DNA from: Odiellus spinosus
Taxonomy: Eukaryota; Arthropoda; Arachnida; Opiliones; Phalangiidae
Reading direction: 5' to 3'
Assembly: GCA_963920705.1 (NCBI GenBank)
Contig: OY987225.1
Coordinates: forward strand, 15,567,492-15,631,491
DNA length: 64,000 bases
Within the stretch, counting starts at the first letter, position 1, and every line of letters starts with the position of its first letter. The notes beneath the pieces are model-generated. The model saw only the letters and a program-made list of their open reading frames with translations. It did not search any database and was not told the DNA's origin. The position numbers and the translations under genes are program-made. Below, piece after piece: positions 24,501 through 36,500 of this stretch.

Positions 24501-27500
24501 TAAACCGTCATGCGCATTCCGATTTATTATAGCGGGAATTTCTAAGACAAGATACATCGACTTGCTCCTTTCTATTTACTTTCTAGACCTCAGAAAAAAT
24601 GCTCACACAAGCCTAATCGATTTTACTAGTAGTTTTAGCAAAATGGCGCTTCAACCAAATGGCTGTAACTTTAGAACGGTAAATCATAGAAAGTTGATTG
24701 ATGTCCCGTTAGATTGAATGTCAAAACCTCGTTCTTTTCTATTTTTACAGTTTACTTCTGCGGGTCACGGTTTACGCGTAAAATGTAAAAAACGAAAATT
24801 TTCAAAATGGCGGCCATTTTTGGGGGTCTTCCACCCACCGGAAGTAAAGGAACTTTTTTCCCCTTAATAAGCATTATAAGTACATTACATAGCCGTTGGA
24901 ATTAGCTTAGTTCTAATTTGTTCTAGGTCAAACCCTTATTTCCCTAGACTAAATATGATAGATTCAAATTTGACAAAGAATCGCTTAGTGGGCAAATTAA
25001 AGTTGCAAATAATTTATTGAAAGCGGAGGGATTTGAAAAGATTGAAGATTGTTTCAAATATTTAGCGTCGTTGGAGGTTGGTTTTCCAGATTTATTTAAA
25101 TATTTTCAAATCATTATGATGACGCAGGTCGCCAATACCACGGGTGAACGAAGTTTTAACACTCTAAATAGGTTAGAAACATATTTGCGAACTACGATGT
25201 CGGAAGAAAGGTTATCGAACTTAGCTCTGATCGCGATAAACAGAGATTTATCAAACAAATTTAGGATAATCCTGATTTTGCAATAAATGAATTTGGAAAA
25301 ACAATAATAGAAGGCTAAATCTTTTTGTGTAATTGGTATTTGTATATTTGAAACGGCTATGCATAGTACATAATTCAAAAATGATTAAAATATTTCTTTA
25401 AATGAGGAATAATTAAATAAAAGGATTTTTAAATTGTGGTGGGCAAAAATTGAATGAGCTCAGAATTCGGTAAAAATACAGAAATTACCCGGGGGGGGGG
25501 GGGGGGGGGCTAAAATTTCAGATCCGGGACGGGCTTCAAATTTATCAGCCTGTCTGTGAAAATATCCTAGCAACGCCACTGATGAATTTAGAGGGCCCGC
25601 TTTCGCCGTCTAGCGGAATGTCCCTTGATTTTTCACGGGTTTTTTTGCTAGAAAATTTGATAAACGAGTGATCAAAAAGTGACAATCACTTATTGTGCCC
25701 TGTATCACTTTAAAAAATACACATACATTTTTATATACAAGCTAACTTTTGATAACACTATTTTAAAGTCCGTTATATTGCACATCTGAGATTGTGAAAA
25801 ACTTTCTGAAACGCCTTGCGTATGAGATATTCTGCTGGGCTAAATAAAAACAGACAATAAACAGAAAGACTAGATCGAAAGACTTCATTCGTATCGTGCC
25901 AAAAATTGGGTATGTTCTGGTTTCGGTGGCGGCGACTACTGACCCAAAAAGCATTGACGTCATTCGTAACGTCAGGTGATTTGTATGACATAAGTGAGCC
26001 CCAGAAACCGGAACAGGGCAGTTTGTCCGACTGCCTTCCTCATATCCCTTCTTTATATTGCATCATATGATATAAATTCATATTCAAGATGCAATTATTT
26101 TTTTACTCAAGGGTTCTAAATTACACTATGTGTCAAAGGTCAAAGGAATATTGCGAAACCATGGTAAGTATAGTTTTGACTAAATATATACGGGGTGTTT
26201 TTGAAAAGTCTATAAAACATTAAGGTGCTTGTTCTGTAGGTTACTATGAGTGAAAAAGCCTATTGGACCATGCGCTCAAATTCCACCGTTTCACAGTTAT
26301 ATAATAGCCTTCAAATAACTAAAATTGTGAAACTCGGATTACGGCTTTCCCAACTTGTTATAAACAATATCATAAGTCAACCGATTGAGAACAAGTTGGG
26401 AAACCAAAATAGTACCTGCCCGACACCCACGTGATGTAACCTAGCCTAACCTTACCTAAAATATTAATATTTATGGCATTGGTGGAAGACGAAGATCGCA
26501 AGCAAAAAGAAATAATACCTCAATTAAACACTAAATATATTAAACCAATAATTCATATCAAAAATATACTTCTTACCAAGATAAAGTTGAATGCAAAAGA
26601 ATCACACTTAATTCAAAATTCCAACGAGGTACGAATTTTGAGAAACAAGAGTCAGCAAAAATTTGCTACATAATGAATTAAATTTATTATAAATGCATAT
26701 CGAGTAAAATAACCAAGGTCAATGTTCTTTTAAAATAATATCAGAATTTTGAATCACAGGCATGGCTTCAGTATATACCAACACAACCCTAAACTAGCTG
26801 GTATATTAGTAACAGGAGTATTAACCACATTCGATGACATACTGCTTTCCTTTGGGCCGCTAAAGCTTTCCTTCTTTCATTTTCCCTCCTACGATACTCT
26901 GGATCAGCTCTGCGCTCTCTCATTTTCTCTCTAGCTTTACGCTTTTTCAGTTCCTCTTTAATTATACCTACGTCTCCGTCCATTTTTTAAAAGATTTAAA
27001 TTTTCAATGTAACCAACTCAATAATAAATAATCCAAATTAATTTTGAATAAATTCAATCTCAGGATTGTGTTAAATAACTTTTAACACACAAAAAATACT
27101 AAAAAAAAAAAATAGGAAATACTAAGATCTTCGAAGTATAAAACTCGTGAAGTCGGTTACCAAAATATATCAGAAAATCAATCGGTAATACGTAAAATAA
27201 CACTTTTACGAAAACAAAAAATGAGTACAGAGAAAAATGAATTAGGAAAAATGAATTAGGAAACCGCTAGTCCATATATTCAATAAACAATTAACGCGTT
27301 AGCTTTCCGCAAACCACGCTAAACTAAGGACTGTGACGTACAATTTCGCTTTCTGGTTCTACTCAGTCTAAAGAAAGCTGTATAGTAAATTTTTGATATA
27401 TAAGCCAACTTCTAAAACACGTTTTTTTTTTTTGTTTTTTTTTGTGGGATAATGCTTTGAGTGAAGAAGGGATGCCTCTCTTTTGCCCCACAATCAATTT

Positions 27501-30500
27501 TTTATAAAACAAGTTGGGAAACCAAAATATTACCTCCCCGACGCCGACGTTAACTTAATCTAACCTAACCCTACCTTAAATAAAAGATGAAAACAAATGT
27601 AGTGTATTGAAAGAGTAGAAGTAACAGGGTGCTTTTGATTCACATTTTTCAATTTCCCATCTACGTTACGGAGTAAAGTACTTTCCCTTAACCTCAAGGA
27701 ATCAGAATCCAAAAGGTTGTCCTGCGTTACTCATAATTATGTGCAGCAGGACGTAGTCCTCTTTATTAGACACACCAAATGAATTGTTTATTTTCCAAGT
27801 AAATATAAAAAATACAAATTCTTGAAATATAAATTAACACATCAGTATAGGCTGTACTGTGTCATTATCTATGATAATCCACTGATTTGATAAGACGAAT
27901 GATTCACTCTGGGATAGCAAAGTAGAGAAGAAATTACAACGACAAAGATACGGTAGCAAACTCCTCTTGGACAAAACTAAGAAATATTCTAGACTGAATG
28001 TTCTATTTACAACCCATTGTCGGTAGATGATTGGCAATTACTTCCGGTACCGTTTTCGTCTGAAATTCTTGTTGTGACGTGCTAATAGAGGGCCATTGCT
28101 GAATTTTTCATCATACGAGTGATCCCAGTCATTGGAAGAATCCAAGGATGGAGCTGGTCGAGAGAGGTTATTTTACAAACCCGCTGACAAGACGTCAGTT
28201 TCCATTCTTATGATAAAAAAATATCTTAATGACTAAAAATAGATTAATTTCCATACCGTTAGTATTTATACTTGAAAAGCTCCTTTTATGTTGAGAATTA
28301 CGTATTTGTAAGAAGAACTGTCGAGCTTTTACTGACTGTAGGTATCTCATATTTCAAGTCTGAAAACACTCACTGCTTCGCATGTTTCAATTCTTCGTAG
28401 CCAGGCCGTCATTTTCTGGTGATAAATGAAAGCCGGGTCGTTGCTCTGTTGACTTTAAATGGTGATGACATTCCGCGCTGGTTGATCATCTCACCAAAGA
28501 CATTGTTTGATCATCTCACTTAAGTCATTGCAGCTCTCTTTCGTCTCGTCTCCTGGTCCGCTAACGAAGTTTACTATATGCGGCTGCTTTTAATTATGAA
28601 ATTTATCGGAAATGTTTCTTGGTTTTATAGTGGAGAAAATTGAAGCCTATTTTTGTTTTTTTCCAACATCAGATGTCCATTTTTTATTCTAATTGGTGTA
28701 TTTTATTGTTTTTTAAACACCTACTCTACTTTGTTCAAGGAGAGTTTTCACGACTTTTATTTTTCTTAAGAGGTTTAACATTTTGTATCAATCCGCCTCA
28801 GCTTTAAGCCTTATACACCAATTCCCCTTGAACTGGTTAAAATTGTACCGAGTATAATCGAAGTTATTATATTATATAGTATATTATCTCTTATCTAAAT
28901 TATGTCGTTTCAATCTTGGGTACCCGCGTAAACGCACCTTTATATAGATTCTTCAATCCACCCCAAGTTTGCATTAAGCCTAAACCTATACTGCCCGTTA
29001 TACCTTTGCTTTTTACCTCCCCGACTGTACTTTACTTCAGGGGGAGGTTTTACACTGGTCGTGTCTGTGTGTGTGTCACTTCCTGTGTAAGCGGATATCC
29101 TGTGTAAGCGCAAATCACGTGACCTAGCTCGTGGAGCAAAAAGTCTAGAGACGTAATCATACCAGCTTATCGTTCAATTCCGTTTAACTGCCACATTTGA
29201 GTTTCAGGTGTCGTGCAATTATATGCAACAGGACGTCTCCAATTGCATATTATCTCCAATTGCATATTATCGCCTTTCACCATCCACTTTACGGTCAAGC
29301 CTCGATGCTGGACAGTTGAAGGTGATTATACGCAATGGGACGTCTCCCACTGTTATAATCACCTCCGACCATCCCCACACCAAGGTCCAACCTCTAGTGT
29401 CCGATCTCAGCGGGCCATATTAGCGAGGCGTCCCTCACTAATATAGTCCACATCAACCTTCCACTCCAGTCATCTCCTCCTTCTACGGGTCTTTGTGGTG
29501 CAGTTACTGAATGCCTAGGGTTACGATAAACGTCTAGACGTTGAGAAGGGGGGGTTTTCCCCAACTCTTCTCGGTTACTCGCTCGGTGAATAAAGGTTAG
29601 CGAAAGCTATATATATATATACCCCTTTTCCATGCCCTAACTATTTTGGCCTTATGCCGCGATATCTTTTAGTGAATTGAAGCGTATAATGCATTTAAAT
29701 TTTAATTTAATATAATAATATTGTTAAACTGAATCTAATTAATAAAGAAGCTGAAAAATCAATTAAAAATTCGAGATAGTTTAGAAGATATTTAAGAAAT
29801 TTCCCAAAAATTAATGAAATGTGAGCGTTTAATACCAGCTTGAGTTGGCAACACGCGCTAATCTGTTTTCCATATATCATTTAGTCCAAAAAGCAAAGGT
29901 ATAACGGGCAGTATAGGCTAAGGCTTGCTGCAAACTTGGGGTGGATTGAAGAATCTAAATAAAGGTACGTTTACACGGGCATCCAAGATAGAAACGACAT
30001 AAGATTTAAAGCTGAGGCGGATTGATACAAAATGTTAAACCTCTTAAGAAAAATTATAGTCGTGAAAACTCCCCTTGGACAGAAGTACAGTAGGTTTCCC
30101 GTGTTTAAAAAAACAACAGTTTTGAATAAAAAATGGTTATCTGATGTTGGAAAAAAAAAAAAAAAATAGGCTTCAGATTTCTCCACTATAAAACTATAAT
30201 CAAAAGAAGCCGTGTAGAGTGAACTTCGTTAGCAGACCAGGAGACGAGACGAGACAAGACAAGACGAGACCAGACGAAAGAGAGCTATAGTGACTTAAGT
30301 GAGAAAGTCAACCAGCGCAGAATGTCATCACCATTTGAAGTCAACAGAGCAGCGACACGGCTTTCATTTATCACCAGGAAGAGACGGCCTGGCTACGAAG
30401 AATTGAAACATGCAAGCAGTGAGTGTTTTCGGACTCGACATATGAGATTCTTACAGTCAGTAAAAGCTCAACAGTTCTTCATACGGCCTCGTTATTCTAA

Positions 30501-33500
30501 ACATAAAAGGATCTATTCAATTTTAAATATTAACGGTATGGAAATTAGTCTACTTTCAGTCTTTAAGATATTTTTTTATCGTAGGAGTAGAAACTAACGT
30601 CTTGTCAGCCGGTTTGGAAAATTACCTCTCGACCAGCTCCATCCTTGGATTCTTCCAATGACTGGGATCTCTCGTATGATGAAAATATCAGTAATGGTCC
30701 TCTATTAAAACATAAAAACATCAATTTCAGACGAGAACTGTACCGGAAGTAATTGCCAATCATCTATCGACAATGGGTTGTAAATGGAACATTCAGTCTA
30801 GAACATTTCTTGGTTTGTCCAAGAGGAATTTGCTACCATATCTTCGTCGTTTTCTATTCCTAGTCTTCCTTGCCATCCCAGACTAACGTCTTGTCAGCCG
30901 GTTTGGAAAATAACCTCTCGTCCAGCTCAATCCTTTGATTCTTCCAATGACTGGGATCACTTGCATGATGAAAATATCAGTAATGGTCCTCTATTAGCAC
31001 ATCAAAACAAGAACTATAGACGAAAACTTTACCGGAAGTAATTGCCAATCATCTACCGAAAATGGGTTGTAAATGGAACATTCAGTCTACAATATTTCTT
31101 GGTTTGTCTAAGAGGAACTTGCTACCAAATCTTCGTCGTTTTAAGACTTGTCTTCCTTGCCATCCCAGAGTAAATCCTTCGTCTTTATCAAATCAGTGGA
31201 TTATCTCAAAGATAATCACACAGTACAGCCTATGCTCTAGTGTTAATTTTTATTTTAAGAACATGTATTTTACATATTTATTTAGAAAATAAATTTCATT
31301 TGGTGTGTCTATTAAGAAATCTACGCCATGCCGCATATAATTATGGGTAACGCAGGACATTTCATTTGGTGTGTATATTAAGAAGTCTACGACCTGCCGC
31401 ATGTAATTATGGGTAACGCATGACACTCTTTTGCATTCTCGGTATCCTTGAGGTTAAGGGAAAATACTTATACTCCGCAAAAGAGAGAATAATGATTGAA
31501 ATGCACGCTGTTTCCTCTACTCATCCAATACTCTACATTTCTTTTCATCTTTTATTTTAGGTAGGGTAAGGTTAGGTTAGATTACCTTAACGTCGGGGTC
31601 GGGGAGGTTATATTTTGGTTTCCCAACTTGTTTGATTAAATGATATATATAGAAAATAGCTTAGCGTGTGCTGCCAACTCAAGCTGGTATTAAACCGTCA
31701 CATTTCTTTAAATTTTTGCACAATTTCTTAAATATCTTTTAAACTATCTCGAATTTTAAATTTATTTTTCAACTGAATTATTAATTAGATTAAGTTTAAC
31801 CATATTGATAATTTTAATTATAATATAAATTAATATTGCGTTTCATTTCCGTAAACGATATCACACCATAAGCCTAATTTGCATTCATTCTAAAAAGGTA
31901 GTATATAAATCCTTCGAAAGCCTTTATTAATCGAGTGATGTGGAGGAAAACCCCCTCCCTTCAATGTCTTGTTGATTCTTGATCTCTAGGCGCTTGGTTC
32001 GCAAAGCTAATTTACCCATTGGTGGGGCGATGTTTGGAGAGTGGAAGATTGATGAGGACCATATTAGTGAGGGACGCCTTGCTAGTATGGCCCGCTGAGA
32101 TCGGAAACTGGAGGTTGCACTTTGGTGTAGGTATGGTCGGAGGTGATAATAACAGTGGGAGACGTCTCAATGCTTATAATCGCCTTCAACTGTACAGCAT
32201 CGAGGTTTGACCGTAAAGTGGATGGTGAAATGCGAAAATTTGCAATTGGAGATGTCCTGTTGTATGTAATTGCACGATACCTGAAACTCAATGTGGCAGC
32301 CACGCTTAAAGGATTTGAACGATAAGCTGGTATGAATAACCTGGTTCGATCTGCGCATGCGCACACGCAATAATTTCGCGCGAAATACATTTGCGAATCG
32401 AGCGAGGAATACTAAAATCTTAATCAAAAATCTATTCTTATGCTACTGTTCGCAATTTTGCCAGAATATTACAGTATTTCCCCATACATAAAGCTGATTC
32501 TCCTAAGAATATCAAAATTGCTTTATATTTTGCATGCGTAAAGTGATTTCCGACTTCAAATTTAGTAGGCTACACATACTCGCGTGCTGGCGAACTCGAT
32601 TTTACGCGTGTCATAAATACACTTATCCTCCTTTGCTTAAATGACGGTATTATGCTTTGCAAAATTGAAGCTTAGCAGGTTTTACACGCACTCATTTATT
32701 TTAGACATTCGGAGAAATTAAAAACATTACACTGTTTCCAACTTCGCTAGTGTAAAACCTCCCCCTGCACTTAAGTTCCGTCGGGGAGGTAAAAAAGACT
32801 TAAATTTTATCAAGAAAAGTAAGTTATTGAACTTATTGTGTTTATAACTGAACTATCAAAGGATATAAGGTATTTTCAAAAATGAAAAATAGTTTTCATT
32901 ACGCGATGTCCAAGGTCGTGGATATCACGGTAAATCAAGTCTTTGAGATGTCCCCAAAGAAAAAATCGGGCAATCTGGCAGGCCAGCAACAGTTCAGCCT
33001 CGGCATATCCACCAGGAAACGTGGCATGAACCACATTATTTGTCGCAATCTTAAGTAGTTCTGGTAAATCATTTTCCAGAAAGTTCAAGTAAACCTCGCC
33101 ATTTAGCCTGGGTTGTAGAAAGACGGGTCCAATCAAATTATCTCCTACCATTCCGCACCAGACGTTTAAACTAAATTGTGACCTTAGGCTAGTAGCGTGG
33201 GGGTTTTGTTGCCTCCACGCATGATGGTTGTGTAAATTGAGTATCCCGTCACGGGAAACATTTGCCTCGTCAGAAACTAGCGGAATTCGTGGAAAATCTA
33301 AGTTGTTCACCCCTAGCAAAAACCAATGACAAAACTCAAGCCGTCTCGGATAGTCCGCTTCGTTTAACGATTGAACCTTTTGAAAATGATATGGATGGAA
33401 CTGGTGTCCTTTAAGATGGTTCCAGACAATGGCATGGTTGTGGTTCAATTGTCTTCCAACCCTTCTGGTGCATGTTGAATGATCGTCCTCAAAAATGGTT

Positions 33501-36500
33501 AATACTTGTTTTTCGATATGCTCGGGAACGCCTCGTGCTTGAGATCCAGCGGGTTGTAATTAACAGTTTCTCTTAAGCGTCTGTCAACAGCAGTGAACGT
33601 TTGGTGATTCGGTAGTTGTCGTTGAAGAAAGTGCTCTTGATATAGGCACGGAGCTTCCAATGCATTTCCCTGAGACCGTTCATACATGAGATGCATGTCC
33701 GAGTACTTAGAATTTGTGAAGTACACAATACATTAAAATATTCTAATTGCGATTTATTAGTACAGCACGTTTATTTATTTACTAATTCGAGAGTTATCCA
33801 ATATCAATAAGTAGATAAAAATGTTTAATGAAGTTGTCAATAAATTTTAACAATGGGGTCCTTCTTATTAAAGGTTTTAACTTCGATAAAAAATTGTTTC
33901 AATAGTTGCAACACATTTTTGTATCCAAATTTAAAAGTTTAAAAAGAAGGTTCTCATGGTTAAATTTTTTTGACAAATTAATTTTTATCTTCTTGATGCC
34001 ATGTTCCCTGGGAGGTGGAGCTGTTACTAGCCAGATCGCACGATTTAAATCCGTGCGTTTTTTTCTTTGGGGACATCTCAAAGACTTTATTTACCTCACT
34101 TTACGTTCATGATCTCCAGAGCGCGTAATTGACAGTTGGGATACTATCCACACACTCAGGGTATCTTTTACCGTGTTCGCGAATCCTTTGAACGACGTGC
34201 GCTAGTGCGCATGAACGTCGATGGTGGTCACTTTGAACAATTCTTGTAAATTCCGGAGCTATGTAGTGATTGAGTAAATAATTTATCGAAAATAAACAAT
34301 TTTTCAGTGATGAAAGCACTTTAAATCGGTTGACAGTTGAATTAGCTAATAACCTCATTTTTAGCGATACCGCACTTCTAATCGCAAGAAGTTCAATAAC
34401 TAACTTCTGAAGATAAAATTTAAGTTTATGCAATCGTTCTTAATTTTGAAAACAATTTGGTAAAAGCCATAATCCGAGTTTCCCAATTTATGTAATTTGA
34501 AGGCTACTTGGGGGGGGGGGGGAGCATAACTCCGTAACGGTGGGATTTGGACACATGGTTCAACAGCCTTTTTCACTCATATTAACCCAAAGAACAAGCA
34601 CCTTAATTTTTTACAGAATTTTTAAAAACATCTAGCATACAGGCAGACTCTTTTTAAAGGTTTTTGACTTTGGCATGATGTCGCGCTTAACAACATCCTG
34701 TTAATACTGGTTTTATAATATGGGCGGATCTTAGCAAAGAAGATGCTGCTCTCTAGGACATGCCTCTTAAATTTTGATAGCCTAGCTTGCGCGCGATGGC
34801 GCTTGTCACGTGCTAAAATATTTTTTGCCAATTAAAAAAAACACGGTAAAGAAAGTCAAGGTAAAAAAGGCACTGGAGATAAAAACAAGTTGAGAAACCA
34901 AAATATAACCTCCCCGACCCCGACGTTAAGGTAACATAATCTAAATATAGAGAATTGGAAGAGTAGAAGAAGCAGCGTGCATTTGATTCACACTGCTCTA
35001 TTTCACATCCACGTTACCGATTATAAGTATTTTCCCTTAACCTCAAGGATTCAGAAAATGCAAAAGAGTGTGCTGCGTTAACAATAATTATATGCGACAG
35101 GTTGTAGACTTCTTAATAGATACCAAATGAAATGTCCTGCGTTATCCATAATTATATGCGGCAATAATAGTGGCATGGCGTTGTTTTCTTAATAGACACA
35201 CCAAATGAACTGTTTATTTTCAAAGTAAATATGTAAAATACAAATTCTTGTAATATAAATTAACACTTGAGCATAGGCTGTACTGTGTGATTATCTTTGA
35301 TTATCCACTGATTTGATAAAGACGAAGGATTTAGTCTGGGATGGCAAGGAAGACAAGGAATTAAAACGACGACGATATGGTAGCAAGTTCCTCTTGGACA
35401 AACCAAAAAATATTCTAGACTGAATGTTCCATTTACCACCCATTGTCCGTAGATGATTGGCAATTACTTCCGGTACAGTTTTCGTGTGAAATTCTGGTTT
35501 TGACGTGCTAATAGACGACCATTACTGATATTTTCATCATACGAGAGATCCCAGTCATTGGAAGAATCCAAAGATGGAGCTGGTCGAGAGGTTATTTTCT
35601 AAACCGGCTGACCAGACGTTAGTTTCCACTCCTACGATAAAAAAAAATATCTTAAAGACTGAAAGTAGACTATATTCCATACCGTTAATTAGGATAAACA
35701 CGTTTGTGTTTATCCCTTTATCTAAACTCGAATTTCATCAGCGGCACTTGATAACTGAAATCGTCGTCGTCGTCGTCGTTTCCCTCTTCCCACCGTCCAC
35801 TGAATTCGAATTAATACAGACAAAGGTACTTTTGAAAAAATTTGATAAGACTTCGTTCGGGTACAAGAGTATCTCTAGTTAAACACAGATTTCAATAATG
35901 AAATGTTGATTAAGTATATGAAGTAATAGAAAGTAAGGTGCCTGAATGGGTTACAAAAGGGTGAAATCTTAAGCTTAGCCGAGCTTTACTAATTGCTTCA
36001 AAATGATAAACAAAAAATTTATTTCTTAGACAGTAGAATGATAAGGAATATCCATCGAATTCGAGTTAATAGAAAGTAAGGTGCCTGAATGGGTTACAAA
36101 AGGGTGAAATCATAAGCTTAGCCGAGCTTTATTAATTGCTTCAAAATGGTAAACAAAATTTTATTTCTTAAACAGTAGAATGATAATGAATATCCATCGA
36201 ATTCGAGTTAATAGAGAGACAGATGCCTGTATGGGTGACGAAAAGGGTAAAACATATAACTAGCCGAGCTTTTTTAACTGGCTTTAAATATATAAACAAA
36301 AATTTTATTTATTAAATGGCATTTTTTATCGTTAACTGAAAATTGCATCCACTGGGTTCTTCTTATAGGGTAGCGCTCTTTAGCCGTCTAATTTTGACTA
36401 TTATATTATATCATGAGTATCCCATTAAATTTACCCTAATTCACCGTGATTAAATAGTTGGCAAGATTTTCTTATCATTTGATTTTTAACTTTAAAAATA

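Larger units (their letters stand above)
15990..25581 (+). pseudogene. Decayed hAT transposase gene (ZMYM/THAP12-like), interrupted by later insertions
   Basis: Coding pieces in order: about 16,080-16,164 and 16,773-17,005 (AEINDSGG, IADETRDN, LCVCLRYTSK, AYDGASDMSG), 17,350-17,934 (NFRVEEA, LGLLQALYCF, ICNTRWYSKKR), and 24,990-25,290 with the C-terminal hAT dimerisation motif (ANTTGERSFNTLNRL, SEERLSNLALIAI). The IADET and YDGAS motifs are typical of the hAT group related to ZMYM1 and THAP12. Several stop codons and frame changes in 17.4-18.2 kb show it is dead. The right terminus is CAGTGGCGTTGCTAGG (complement, ending 25,581), a standard hAT end; the left end is not identified. It holds two MITEs, a D element, an L copy and a TIR transposon, so it is older than all of these. 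Confidence 0.8.
26191..34635. mobile_element. Element F: Tc1/mariner-like element expanded by nested insertions
   Basis: The ends are inverted for about 200 bp: left GGTGTTTTTGAAAAGTC, CATTAAGGTGCTTGTTCT, ATGAGTGAAAAAGCC; the right end is its complement near 34,520-34,635. Transposase remains lie at 32,876-33,726 (minus) and 33,990-34,240 (plus). It contains a family B end fragment (26,391-26,460), the giant foldback B1 and a C copy, which explains its 8.4-kb size. Confidence 0.55.

Noticed and set aside
32019-32427. Overlapping frames of 60-100 codons on both strands
   Set aside because: Reads of the non-coding family C unit; the same frames recur in C3 because it is a repeat copy.
34107-34433. 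108-codon minus-strand frame
   Set aside because: Antisense to the plus-strand C-terminal transposase fragment and its flank.
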